Positions 46,137 through 55,022 are shown, numbered from the stretch's first letter. The stretch is DNA of 64,000 nt from Roseobacter sp. SK209-2-6 (GCF_000169455.1 NZ_AAYC01000001.1:141001-205000); one strand, 5' to 3'. Notes: generated by a model from the letters alone, not told the origin. Numbers and translations are program-made.

Positions 46137-46435
46137 ATGGGAGAACGGATACTGCGAAAGCTTCAATGGCCGGTTCCGGGACGAGCTGCTCAACGGGGAG
46201 ATTTTCTATACCCTGCGTGAAGCCCAGATCCTGATCGAAGAATGGAGGAAACACTACAACACCAAACGGCCACACAGTGCATTGGGCTATCGCCCGCCAG
46301 CGCCAGAGGCAATCATCCCGATGAAAAGCAGGCCAATCATCCACTAACAATCAACTTGGACCAGTCAGATGAGGCTGCTCAGGGTCACACTATGACACTT
46401 GGGTCAGGTTCGTATGACATTCAACAAAAGTGGAA

Positions 46436-46512
46436 TGGCGGACCGAGGAGGATTCGAACCCCCGACCCCTTGATTCGTAGTCAAGTACTCTATCCAGCTG
46501 AGCTATCGGTCC
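46436..46512 (-). tRNA. tRNA-Arg (anticodon ACG)
   Basis: On the minus strand GGACCGA pairs with TCGGTCC as acceptor stem, followed by G and an encoded CCA. The D arm is AGCTCAGCTGGATAGAGT, the anticodon arm CTTGA-CTACGAA-TCAAG gives anticodon ACG, and GGGGGTTCGAATCCTCC is the T arm. Its 3' end faces the IS3 copy and the integrase-bearing island, the side where site-specific islands usually insert. Confidence 0.97.
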
Positions 46513-46743
46513 ACTGGGCGGGCATCTAAAGTGGGCACGAGGAAGATGCAACCCATTTGTTTGTAAGGAAGAGGTTTTTCTTTGGCCGCTCCGTTTGAAT
46601 AGAGTGAGGCGTGAGAGCAAACTGATCGTTTTGAGAAAAGCATTTAACGATGCACCTTGAGCAGTTTGATGCAAATGTTCTTATAAGGCATGGAAAAAAC
46701 ACAACAATGACCTCCTTACCCGGTTGAAGGTCGAGATAGATGG

Positions 46744-47457
46744 TTGTCGCCACGACTGAAGGCTGTGGCGAAGTACATTATCGACCATCCCGGCGATTTT
46801 GGCATGGATCCGATCAGAACAACCTCGAGAAAAATTGGGGTCAGTCCAAACTCTCTTGTGAGATTGGCACAGAAGCTGGGTTTTGAGAATTTCGATGCCT
46901 TTAGCGCATCCTTCCGGGACGCTCTTGTGACGGAACAGCGGGTGGAGGATGCCCTGGCGTTGCTTAAGGGGGCGAAGGCCACTTATGTTACCGCAGCCCG
47001 CGCAAGCTATGCTCTGTCTTCCTCTTTTCATTATGCAGGGCAGATGGCTTTGCCGGGTTTGCAGCTTATTCCGCGGCACTTGGGCTCCGCTGTTGATGAG
47101 TTGGTTCAAGCAGAGCCAGGTGCTTGTCTGTTGGCGGTCACTCTGGCGCCCTATTCTGCCGAGACGATCATCTCTTTACGCTTCGCTCAGCAAAAGGGGG
47201 TGAAGCTTATTGTTATCTGTGACAGCGAAGTAATCGCGCCGGGGATCACACCGGATGTGAATTTTCCGGTCGCAGTCCAGTCGCAACACCACTTCGGCTG
47301 TTTCACCGGCGCGAAGACCGTGCTGGGGGTCTTGCTGGGCCATTTGATCCTGCAATGCGGGGAGGATGCGCGCCGACGTACCGGAGACTATCAAGCGGCG
47401 CGGGGAGGAACAGGCGCCTATTGGAAGGCGCGGCCATTGCCTCGGATCAAGAGCTGA
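46744..47457 (+). CDS. RpiR/MurR-family regulator, N terminus probably frameshifted
   Basis: 237 residues from a TTG. The helix-turn-helix is SPRLKAVAKYIIDHPGDFGMDPIRTTSRKIGVSPNSLVRLAQKLGFENFDAFSASF, and a SIS sugar-phosphate domain follows (GACLLAVTLAPYSAETIISLRFAQQKGVKLIVICDS). The usual first dozen residues are found upstream in another frame (DLLTRLKVEID, from 46709). Joining it needs one extra base before TTG 46744, so a one-base deletion or a sequencing error is likely. It probably controls the oxidation genes that follow. Confidence 0.78.
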   Translation: MSPRLKAVAKYIIDHPGDFGMDPIRTTSRKIGVSPNSLVRLAQKLGFENFDAFSASFRDALVTEQRVEDALALLKGAKATYVTAARASYALSSSFHYAGQMALPGLQLIPRHLGSAVDELVQAEPGACLLAVTLAPYSAETIISLRFAQQKGVKLIVICDSEVIAPGITPDVNFPVAVQSQHHFGCFTGAKTVLGVLLGHLILQCGEDARRRTGDYQAARGGTGAYWKARPLPRIKS

Positions 47458-47661
47458 GATCGACCTTTCACTGGCCATGGCTCGCTAAGACCTTTGCTTG
47501 CCTTTGCACAGTTCTGAGACGCTGCGGGTCAGAGCTGCGTGGTACACCTCTTTCCCATTTCAGATGGTGTAACTTTTTTTAGGCCATAGGGTAAAAACGC
47601 ATTGTTTGCGTGAAGGCTCCTGTTCCTCGCAAGGTCGCGGAAACAGTTTCGGAACCTTGGC

Positions 47662-49314
47662 ATGACACCCAAATATGATTTCATCATCATCGGCGCAGGC
47701 TCGGCCGGCTGTGTCTTGGCAGAACGGTTGAGTAAAGATGGTCGCTATCAGGTCTTGCTGATTGAAGCGGGGGGAAGCGATGCAAGAGCCTGGGTCAAGA
47801 TACCCGTTGGCTATGGCTTCACCTTTTCTGATCCTTCGGTGAATTGGCGCTATAGCGCTGCGCCCGACCCTGGTTTGGCTGGGCGTGAAGCCTATTGGCC
47901 CCGTGGCCGCGTCATTGGCGGCTCGAGTTCGATCAATGCCATGGCCTATGTGAGGGGGCTGCCACATGATTTCTCGGACTGGGAAGCGGCAGGTGCCACT
48001 GGCTGGGGCTGGGACGCTGTCCGCCGCAGCTATGAGACACTAGAGAGACAGGCCAATCCCGATACTGGCCAGGAACAGGGCAATGGGGAGATTGTCGTCA
48101 GTGACCTGACCGCGCGTATGCACCCGTTCACCAGGCATTTTCTGTCAGCTGGTAAGGAGATGGGCTGGCCGCAACCGGAACACATGAATGCTCTTCCCCC
48201 AAAGGACAGCAATGCGGTGGCCGGGGAAGGGCTTTCCTATGTGCGTAGCACCCTTCGAAGGGGAGTGCGCTGGTCCGCTGCGGATGCTTTCCTGCGTCCG
48301 GCACTGAAGCGGAAAAACCTCACGGTTCTGCGAAACGCTTTGGTCGAAAAGCTGTTGTTGTCCGGCAAACGGGCCAGTGGTGTGCGGCTGAGTCAGAAGG
48401 GCAAGCTGAGGGACATCCATGCGGCACGAGAGGTTGTCGTCAGTGCTGGTGCGATCAATTCTCCTCAGCTCCTGCAGTTGTCGGGAATTGGCCCTGCGGA
48501 AATACTGAAACAACATGGCATCGAGGTGAACTTAGATCTGTCTGAGGTCGGGCAAGGCTTGCAGGACCATCTGGCAGTGTCTCACTTCTTATGGGCCAAT
48601 GAACCAACCCTGAATGCCACGCTTGGCAATCGCCTGGGGCAGGCCTTGTCCGGGCTGCGCTATCTTCTCGGTCGCAAGGGGCCGCTGAGTGTTCCCGTGA
48701 ACCAGGTAAGTGGTTTTGCACGATCAAAGGGGAGCGCCTTGCCGGATGTGCAGGTGTACTGCAATCCGGCATCCTATGCGACCTTGCCAAATGGCAAGCC
48801 AAGTATCGACCGGGACAACGGGTTCCTGTTGTGCGTGCAGCCCTGTAGACCGACCAGCCGGGGGCAGATCTCTTTGAAGTCGGCCAACCCGCTTGATGCG
48901 CCTCTGATCCAACCCAACTCCCTGTCGACCGAAGAGGACAGGCGAAGCGCAATCGGCGCCAGCCATCTTTTGCAAGAACTGAGCCAGAGGCCTGCGCTGC
49001 AGAAGGTCATTCGGGCGCACAGGGATCCTGATATCCTCGAAATGGATGACGCAGCTTTGCTGGAGAATTTTCGCCAACGTGCGGGTACGGTTTTTCACGC
49101 CAGCTGCTCTTGCAGAATGGGGCGGGGCGCGTCGGATTCCGTATTGGACGCGCGTTTGCGCGTGCATGGTATCTCAGGGTTGCGGGTCATTGATGCTTCG
49201 GCGTTTCCCAATGTGACATCCGGCAACACCAATGCACCAACCATGATGCTGGCCGCGCGCGGCGCTGAAATGGTCCTGGAAGACACGCGCAATGCGCCGC
49301 AAGCAGCAGAATGA
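47662..49314 (+). CDS. GMC-family FAD-dependent oxidoreductase
   Basis: A choline-dehydrogenase-like alcohol oxidoreductase of 550 residues. The FAD-binding loop is FIIIGAGSAGCVLAERLSKDG at about residues 6-26. GRVIGGSSSINAMAYVRGLPHDFSDWE and AGAINSPQLLQLSGIGPAEIL are GMC signatures, and HASCSCRMG with VIDASAFPNVTSGNTNAPTMMLAARGAEM is the C-terminal active-site region. It starts a three-gene run with an enolase-family enzyme and an aldehyde dehydrogenase, so the substrate is probably a polyol or sugar, not choline; that is inference. Confidence 0.92.
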   Translation: MTPKYDFIIIGAGSAGCVLAERLSKDGRYQVLLIEAGGSDARAWVKIPVGYGFTFSDPSVNWRYSAAPDPGLAGREAYWPRGRVIGGSSSINAMAYVRGLPHDFSDWEAAGATGWGWDAVRRSYETLERQANPDTGQEQGNGEIVVSDLTARMHPFTRHFLSAGKEMGWPQPEHMNALPPKDSNAVAGEGLSYVRSTLRRGVRWSAADAFLRPALKRKNLTVLRNALVEKLLLSGKRASGVRLSQKGKLRDIHAAREVVVSAGAINSPQLLQLSGIGPAEILKQHGIEVNLDLSEVGQGLQDHLAVSHFLWANEPTLNATLGNRLGQALSGLRYLLGRKGPLSVPVNQVSGFARSKGSALPDVQVYCNPASYATLPNGKPSIDRDNGFLLCVQPCRPTSRGQISLKSANPLDAPLIQPNSLSTEEDRRSAIGASHLLQELSQRPALQKVIRAHRDPDILEMDDAALLENFRQRAGTVFHASCSCRMGRGASDSVLDARLRVHGISGLRVIDASAFPNVTSGNTNAPTMMLAARGAEMVLEDTRNAPQAAE

Positions 49315-49327
49315 TAGGGAGATTCTG

Positions 49328-50536
49328 ATGAAGCTCGAAAAAATCGAAACCTTTGTGTTTGGGAACCCGCCACCGCGACACGGGGGGCGCTACTTTATGT
49401 TTGTGCGGCTCACGACAGCCTGTGGTATTACAGGTGTGGGCGAGATCTATAACGCTACCTTCGGTCCTGACCTCTGTTGTGCCATGGCAGAAGAAATGTT
49501 TGCGCGTCAGTTCGAGGGCATGGACCCTCATCACATAGAGAAACTCTGGCGGCAATCCTATGGCGCGGGCTATACCCTGCGCCCTGATGTGACCGTTATG
49601 GGCGTTCTCAGCGGATTGGAGATGGCCTGTTGGGACATTGTAGGCAAAGCAGCTGGTAAGCCGATCTATGAGTTGCTTGGGGGTAGGGTGCATGAACGGC
49701 TGCGAAACTATACCTATCTCTATCCCGACAGCGGGGATGTCTACCCGGACCCTGATGCGCCAAATGTCTATAATGACCCTGACCTGGCGGCTGAAGTCGC
49801 TTTGAAGCGTGTCGAAGAAGGCTTTACGGCGATCAAATTCGATCCGGCTGGTCCCTATACAATTTACGATGGGCATCAGCCACGATTGGAGGATTTGGAG
49901 CGGAGCGAGTTGTTTGTAAAACGTATTCGCGAAGCGGTTGGTACCCGCGCGGACCTCCTGTTTGGGACCCATGGGCAATTCACGGTCTCTGGCGCAAAAC
50001 GGATGGCGCGGCGGTTAGAACCCTATGAACCTTTGTGGTTCGAAGAACCCACAACTCCTGAAAACCCAGCAGACATGGCTGAGGTCGCTCGTTTCACCTC
50101 CATTCCGATTTCCACTGGTGAACGCCTGTGCACGAAACATGAATTCGCACGGATTCTGGAGACCGGTGCAGCTTCGATCCTGCAGATGGATTTGGGACGG
50201 GTTGGCGGGCTGTTGGAGGCCAAGAAAATCGCGAGCATGGCCGAAACCCGACAGGCGCAGATTGCACCTCACCTCTATTGTGGGCCTGTCGTTGCAGCGG
50301 CGAATATCCAGATCTCCACCTGTTCGCCCAATTTTTTGATCCTCGAGAGTATTGGTCGTTTCGAAGGACCTTACATGTCCTGTTTGAAATCCAGCATCAC
50401 CTGGGAGGAAGGCTATGTCATCCCGTCCGCAGAGCCCGGTCTTGGGGTTGAGCTGAACGACGAGGCCATTGCCGCCAGCCCCTATACCGGCAGCAAACTC
50501 CATCTAGAACTGGCGCATGAGCCGGTGGTGCAGTGA
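49328..50536 (+). CDS. Enolase-superfamily (mandelate racemase/muconate lactonising) dehydratase-like enzyme
   Basis: 402 residues from ATG 49328, after AGGGAGATTCTG. The barrel shows the acid-sugar dehydratase pattern: FGTHGQFTVSGAKRMARRLEPYEPLWFEEPTTPEN (His and metal Glu), ISTGERLCTKHEF (metal Glu), ILQMDLGRVGGLLEAKKIASMAE and IAPHLYCGPVVAAANIQ. This pattern is seen in galactonate- and mannonate-type dehydratases. The neighbouring dehydrogenases fit oxidation of a sugar to an acid, then dehydration. The true substrate is not known. It lies 13 nt after the GMC gene. Confidence 0.88.
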   Translation: MKLEKIETFVFGNPPPRHGGRYFMFVRLTTACGITGVGEIYNATFGPDLCCAMAEEMFARQFEGMDPHHIEKLWRQSYGAGYTLRPDVTVMGVLSGLEMACWDIVGKAAGKPIYELLGGRVHERLRNYTYLYPDSGDVYPDPDAPNVYNDPDLAAEVALKRVEEGFTAIKFDPAGPYTIYDGHQPRLEDLERSELFVKRIREAVGTRADLLFGTHGQFTVSGAKRMARRLEPYEPLWFEEPTTPENPADMAEVARFTSIPISTGERLCTKHEFARILETGAASILQMDLGRVGGLLEAKKIASMAETRQAQIAPHLYCGPVVAAANIQISTCSPNFLILESIGRFEGPYMSCLKSSITWEEGYVIPSAEPGLGVELNDEAIAASPYTGSKLHLELAHEPVVQ

Positions 50537-50555
50537 TAACTAAGTGGAGCATCTA

Positions 50556-52016
50556 ATGATCCTGCTAGACAAATTCTACATTGACGGGACTTGGGTGACG
50601 CCCCTGGTCGAAAGCAAGTTTCCGATCAAGAACCCAGCTTCTGACTCAGTTATTGGGACCGTTACACTGGGGGCGGCAGCGGATGTGGATCGCGCCGTCG
50701 CAGCCGCGTCCCGCGCTTTTGCGAGTTTTTCGCTGACTTCAAAAGAAGAGCGTTTGGAGCTGCTCAGAAAACTGCGCAACATTCTGGAGGCACGCAATGA
50801 GGAGATGGCCCGGGCCATCAGTCAGGAGATGGGCGCCCCCATCACCATGGCGCGCAATGAACAGGCGGCCTGCGGTTCTGGCTATGCGGATGATTTCCTC
50901 AAAGTGCTGGAAGAGTTCGAGGCCTGCGAAGCGCTGGGCAATGGGGATGAAATCCGGCGGGAGCCAATTGGTGTTTGTGGTCTGATCACGCCATGGAATT
51001 GGCCGCTCAATCAGATCGCACTCAAAGTTCTGCCTGCTCTTGCAGCGGGATGTACCTGTGTTCTGAAACCCTCAGAACATACGCCGCTCTCTGCCGCTCT
51101 CTTTGCTGAGATGGTGCATGAGGCGGGCTATCCGGCTGGGGTGTTCAATCTGGTATACGGAGATGGGCCAGAAGTGGGCGCGGCGCTTTCGCGGCATCCT
51201 GATATCGCCTTTATGTCCTTTACCGGCTCCACCCGCGCGGGAACATTGGTGTCCAAAGATAGCGCTGAAACGGTAAAGCGTGTGGCATTGGAGTTGGGTG
51301 GGAAATCACCAAATCTCCTTTTCGCTGATTGTGATCTTGAAACCCGTGTTCGGGCTTCGGTTCACGGGTGTTTTCATAACACTGGCCAGACCTGCACCGC
51401 GCCCACCCGGTTGCTGGTTGAGCGCAGCTGCTATGATCGTGTGGTTGCCATGGCCACAGAGATTGCCGAAGGGCAAGAAATCGGTGATCCGGCGCAGGAA
51501 GGCGCACACATCGGGCCTCTCTTTGATCAGATCCAATATGACCGTGTGCAACAGATGATCTCTGTCGGACTTGAAGAGGGCGCGCGTTTGATTGCGGGAG
51601 GGTTGGGAAAACCAGAAGGCCTGGAGCAGGGATGGTTTGCCAAGCCTACCGTCTTTGCGGATGTGACAAACCAAATGCGCATCGCGCGTGAGGAGATCTT
51701 TGGCCCGGTGCTGGTCATCATTCCATTCGAAACAGAAGAAGAAGCCATCTCGATTGCCAATGACACCGACTATGGGCTTTGCGCCTATGTCCAGACTGGC
51801 AGTGCCGCGCGCGCCTCACGGGTCGCTGGGGCCTTGCGGGCTGGTGCTGTTGTTATCAATGGGCAGGGGCGGGGATATGGCTCTCCCACAGGGGGCTATA
51901 AACAATCTGGCATCGGGCGCGAAGGCGGGGCTTTGGGGCTTGAAGAGTACTACGAAGTCAAAGTGGTACCATCGCTTGATCGGTTGAAAGCCGAAGGTCA
52001 TTTCTCAAAGCCCTAG
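50556..52016 (+). CDS. NAD(P)-dependent aldehyde dehydrogenase
   Basis: 486 residues from ATG 50556 (GTGGAG before it). ITPWNWPLNQIALKVLPALAAG, FTGSTRAGTLVSKDSAETVKRV, catalytic Glu in ALELGGKSPNLLF and Cys in NTGQTCTAPTRLLVE are all present. It is most like the broad betaine/vanillin-type aldehyde dehydrogenases. It is the last gene of the GMC-enolase-aldehyde dehydrogenase run and is followed by a bidirectional terminator. Confidence 0.92.
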   Translation: MILLDKFYIDGTWVTPLVESKFPIKNPASDSVIGTVTLGAAADVDRAVAAASRAFASFSLTSKEERLELLRKLRNILEARNEEMARAISQEMGAPITMARNEQAACGSGYADDFLKVLEEFEACEALGNGDEIRREPIGVCGLITPWNWPLNQIALKVLPALAAGCTCVLKPSEHTPLSAALFAEMVHEAGYPAGVFNLVYGDGPEVGAALSRHPDIAFMSFTGSTRAGTLVSKDSAETVKRVALELGGKSPNLLFADCDLETRVRASVHGCFHNTGQTCTAPTRLLVERSCYDRVVAMATEIAEGQEIGDPAQEGAHIGPLFDQIQYDRVQQMISVGLEEGARLIAGGLGKPEGLEQGWFAKPTVFADVTNQMRIAREEIFGPVLVIIPFETEEEAISIANDTDYGLCAYVQTGSAARASRVAGALRAGAVVINGQGRGYGSPTGGYKQSGIGREGGALGLEEYYEVKVVPSLDRLKAEGHFSKP

Positions 52017-52088
52017 AAGTTACCGCGCAGTGAACTTGCCGACGCGTGCTGGCCATCTGAAGGCTGCAGTTGGTTTGAGAGAAAAGAG

Positions 52089-52119
52089 AAAGGGGAACCT
52101 TATTCTGAGGTTCCCTTTT
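52089..52119. terminator. Bidirectional terminator between the aldehyde dehydrogenase and ycjF genes
   Basis: A 12-bp stem (AAAGGGGAACCT with AGGTTCCCTTTT, one G-T pair) around a 7-nt loop, with A and T tracts on both sides. It serves the two converging genes. The ycjF stop codon (52100-52102) lies at the top of the hairpin, so that gene's last codons form one arm. Confidence 0.85.
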
Positions 52120-53116
52120 CGCGCTGGAATAGGCCAGCCAGCGCCCCCTTGATGACCTTTCTGGTGGAGGGTTTGCTCTTGGGCGAAAAGGGCATTGGGC
52201 GGCAGATTTCCATGGCGGCGATGCCCACCCGAGCGGACAGCGCGCCATTTATCAGCCCCTCGCCAAAGCGACGGGACAGTTTGGACAGGACGGAACCGCC
52301 CAAGACGGAATCAAGCAGATCATCGCCTGCAGCCACGGCCCCAGTTGCGGCGAGATGCGCTAAAACGGCCCGCAGCAATCGCCAGGAGCTGAGATGCCCC
52401 GGGCGGCCGCCATAGATTTGCGCGACTCGGCGGATCACGCGCATCGAAGTGAGCAAAGCAACGGCGACGTCAGCCAAGGCAAGGGGAACCAGAGCTGTAA
52501 CCGTAGCGACCTGACGGGCCCCTATCTCTACCTCGTGTAGAGCCTGCGCATCCAGCGGGCTCAACAGCTCTTCTTCGGTCAGCATCAGCAGGGCATCTGC
52601 ATCCAGAACCTCGTCTTGCTGTTCCTTCAGGCGGGCTCGCTGCCAGGACAGATCTTCCCGGTCGCGGTAGAGATCAGACAGGCTGGATGCGAAGGCGCGC
52701 GCGGCTGCAATATCTGATGTGGCCCGAGAGGCCGACAGGCGCAGCCCATCCAGCTTTCGAAGGCGGAGCAGTGCAGCGAGTTCACGCAGAACCAATAGCA
52801 AGAGCAGTAAAAGCGCGATCACAAATCCCGCAGAGAGAGCCCAGCCGACCACGGGGAAGCGCGCGATCATTGCGAGGGCAAAATCCCAGGCGGCAATGGA
52901 AATGACCGCACCCAGAAGAGAGAGCACAACTGCCCAGAACCAACGCGCCAGTCGCGAGGGCTGGTAAGATGTTACCCGGGTCGCCCTGGTGGAAACTGCG
53001 GAATCGTGCCGGCCGTCGATATCCATTGTGTCTGGAACGGGGGGCGCCTCAGACACGCTGGGGGAGGTCTCTCTCTCGGTTTCTTCCAGGTCGAACAAAA
53101 CGGGTTTGTTACTCAT
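52100..53116 (-). CDS. ycjF: YcjF-family (TIGR01620/DUF697) inner-membrane protein
   Basis: 338 residues from ATG 53116, which overlaps the GNAT stop as ATGA. Two adjacent hydrophobic helices at about 63-83 and 91-113 (SRLARWFWAVVLSLLGAVISIAAWDF and ALSAGFVIALLLLLLLVLREL) are followed by a DUF697-like helical domain (MRVIRRVAQIYGGRPGHLSSWRLLRAVLAHLAATGAVAAGDDLL). YcjF is encoded with YcjX in many proteobacteria and belongs to a stress-related unit in enterobacteria. The function remains unknown. Confidence 0.88.
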   Translation of the reverse strand: MSNKPVLFDLEETERETSPSVSEAPPVPDTMDIDGRHDSAVSTRATRVTSYQPSRLARWFWAVVLSLLGAVISIAAWDFALAMIARFPVVGWALSAGFVIALLLLLLLVLRELAALLRLRKLDGLRLSASRATSDIAAARAFASSLSDLYRDREDLSWQRARLKEQQDEVLDADALLMLTEEELLSPLDAQALHEVEIGARQVATVTALVPLALADVAVALLTSMRVIRRVAQIYGGRPGHLSSWRLLRAVLAHLAATGAVAAGDDLLDSVLGGSVLSKLSRRFGEGLINGALSARVGIAAMEICRPMPFSPKSKPSTRKVIKGALAGLFQREKGTSE

Positions 53117-53610
53117 GCGGCGCTCTCCAGCCTGCTTTGGTGTTCCCATTCAAATCGAACCTCTGCCAGGCCCTCTTCATTGTGGCAGCCAGTGGCTCTG
53201 GAGGTTGCCCGAAAGCCTTTACTCAGATAAAATCGACGCGCCAGTTCATTGGCTTCAAAGGCGCGTAGCCAGAGCCGTGGCGAGGCGGCTTTTGCCGCGT
53301 TCAGAAGTTGGGTTCCGATACCTTTCCCACAGGCTTCAGGAGCGAGGTAGAGGCTGCAGATCTCATCGCTATCTCGGGCGATGAAACCACCGGTATGCCC
53401 ATGCCAAAGAGCGACCGTGACCCAGCCCTGGTCAATCATGGTGCCGCAAAAGGCTATCATCTCAACCTCTGCGTAGAGTTTAGGCAACCAAGGTGTCGAT
53501 TGCTGGTACTGGAACAGGATCTGCCCTAGCCGCCCGGCATCAATGGGCTGTCCGGGTCGAAGGAAGGCGGCATCATAGGTGGACTGTTGGGAGAAAGAAG
53601 CAGGGGTCAC
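53113..53610 (-). CDS. GNAT-family N-acetyltransferase
   Basis: A 165-residue acetyltransferase. ICSLYLAPEACGKGIGTQLLNAAKAAS contains the acetyl-CoA pyrophosphate loop (Q/R-x-x-G-x-G/A in the variant CGKGIG), and LARRFYLSKGFRATSRATG is the usual C-terminal motif B. It overlaps both neighbours by 4 nt (ATGA), so it is translationally coupled between ycjX and ycjF. Acceptor substrate unknown; insertion of a GNAT gene in this pair is typical of alphaproteobacteria as far as I recall. Confidence 0.88.
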   Translation of the reverse strand: MTPASFSQQSTYDAAFLRPGQPIDAGRLGQILFQYQQSTPWLPKLYAEVEMIAFCGTMIDQGWVTVALWHGHTGGFIARDSDEICSLYLAPEACGKGIGTQLLNAAKAASPRLWLRAFEANELARRFYLSKGFRATSRATGCHNEEGLAEVRFEWEHQSRLESAA

Positions 53611-55022
53611 AGCTTATCTCCGATCAGGAACTCTGCGGCTCGGTCCAAACGAATATGCGGTGGCCCATCGCCTGGTTTCAGATCCAGCTCCGCAGGTGCG
53701 AATTGCATCGACTGATACTCACTCCCCAGCCAGGCTTCCGCTCCTTTGCGTGCGGGGGCCAACAGGCGTGCGGGATCGTCCGGCAGGGCGCCGGGATAGA
53801 AGGCGCTTTGCCGTCCACTTTCGAGCAGTTTCCCCCGCACGCAGGGCAGATCCTGGCCATTGTGGCTGCGCATCTCTTCGGTTGTTGCCCTGATCGAAGC
53901 CAGGGCAAGTGCCGCTGTCTGAGCGCCGGCAAATTGTGCGCGATCCCGCGCTTCGGCAGTCAGGGCTTCGATAATGGCGGTCATTTGTGGATGCTGCTGG
54001 TGATGCAGATGATCCGCCTTGGTTGCTGCAAAGAGGATCTTTTCAACGCGCTTTCCCCTTAAAAGTTGGGTGAGGAACCCATTCCGCCCTGGCCGAAAGG
54101 CTGAAAGCACATCTCCCATGGCCAGGCGCAAATCCTCAACCGCCTGAGGCCCGGTATGGATCGCGGACAAAGCATCAACCAACACCACCTGGCGATCAAT
54201 CTTGACAAAGTGGTCGCGAAAAAAGGGTTTGACGACCTTGGCCTTGTAGGCCTCGTAGCGTCTTTCCATCTCCCGCCAGAGACTTCTGCGCCGGGCGGTT
54301 TCCAGCCGCTCTAAGGGCACAAAGGTAAGCACCGGGGACCCTTCCAAATCGCCGGGCAGCAAAAAACGACCGGGTGTGCAGTCATAGAAACCAGCTTTGC
54401 GACTGGCATGGAGATAGGCGGTGAACTCTGCCGTCAGCTTTTGTGCGCGCACCTCGTCGTGATCTGCAGTGGGATCCGTCTCACCTAGGGCCTGAAGGTA
54501 CTTTTTCGCACAGGTTCTTTGCGGCATGCGTGCAAGGACCTCCTGGCTCCAAGTCTCATAGCCCTTGTCCAGGAGCGCGAGATCCAGCAGCCATTCACCT
54601 GGATAGTCGATGATATCCAGGTGCAGGCGGCGCTTACCCTGAAAGCCGGACAGGAGGCCACTGGGCTGTAGGGTGAGGCTGAGCCTCAACTCTGACACCG
54701 CTCGTGTGCTGGCAGGCCAATGTGGTTTCGGACCGGTGAGGGCCGCCAGGTGATCCTCGTAAGAAAATCGCGGAACGGTCATATCCGGTTGGGGCTGCAA
54801 AAAAGCACTTTCCAGACGCCCAGATCGCGCGGCTTCTAGCTGCAGCATCCGGCCCCGGTTGAGGAGATTGGCCACCAGGGAGGTGATAAAAACTGTTTTG
54901 CCCGCACGCGCTAGTCCGGTCACACCCAGCCGTAAGGTTGGTTCGAAGAAGGGAGAAGTGAGACCATTGCCCAAGCTATCCAGCCCACGCATTGCGCCAT
55001 CGCTTACAACTGACAGGACCAT
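53607..55022 (-). CDS. ycjX: YcjX-family (DUF463) P-loop NTPase
   Basis: 471 residues. Walker A is LGVTGLARAGKTVFITSLVANLL at about residues 32-54. LHLDIIDYPGEWLLDLALLDKGYETWSQE holds the DxPGEW switch-like motif, and VDALSAIHTGPQAVEDLRLAMGDVL and LFAATKADHLHHQQHP with the TKAD base-specificity motif follow. It is first of a three-gene minus-strand operon. No strong ribosome site precedes the ATG; an internal ATG ten codons later is an alternative start. Confidence 0.93.
   Translation of the reverse strand: MVLSVVSDGAMRGLDSLGNGLTSPFFEPTLRLGVTGLARAGKTVFITSLVANLLNRGRMLQLEAARSGRLESAFLQPQPDMTVPRFSYEDHLAALTGPKPHWPASTRAVSELRLSLTLQPSGLLSGFQGKRRLHLDIIDYPGEWLLDLALLDKGYETWSQEVLARMPQRTCAKKYLQALGETDPTADHDEVRAQKLTAEFTAYLHASRKAGFYDCTPGRFLLPGDLEGSPVLTFVPLERLETARRRSLWREMERRYEAYKAKVVKPFFRDHFVKIDRQVVLVDALSAIHTGPQAVEDLRLAMGDVLSAFRPGRNGFLTQLLRGKRVEKILFAATKADHLHHQQHPQMTAIIEALTAEARDRAQFAGAQTAALALASIRATTEEMRSHNGQDLPCVRGKLLESGRQSAFYPGALPDDPARLLAPARKGAEAWLGSEYQSMQFAPAELDLKPGDGPPHIRLDRAAEFLIGDKL

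Larger units (their letters stand above)
45381..46347 (+). pseudogene. IS3-family transposase OrfB (copy 2), same three lesions
   Basis: It carries the same TAG (45588) in place of the expected Tyr and the same 41-bp inserts at 45645 and 46096 as copy 1, base for base as far as read. Its first 30 codons differ (PARLRACIDHVRSQFKVSERR). Because the lesions predate the duplication, the element moved with a transposase supplied in trans, or the region was copied by recombination. Confidence 0.88.
45029..46381 (+). mobile_element. IS3-family insertion sequence, copy 2
   Basis: It has the same 1,353-bp length and orientation as the copy at 35091. It inserted about 265 bp after the hydrolase gene and ends 54 bp before the tRNA-Arg 3' end. 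Sequence is near-identical to copy 1 except at 45333-45468, where many bases differ although the spacing is kept. That pattern suggests gene conversion or recombination with a third relative. Confidence 0.92.

Noticed and set aside
46382..46440. Direct repeat of the tRNA-Arg 3' end marking the far island border
   Set aside because: No second copy of the tRNA 3' sequence was found by eye in the spacers around 34.4-36.8 kb, 38.6 kb or 40.9 kb, so an attachment site is not claimed.
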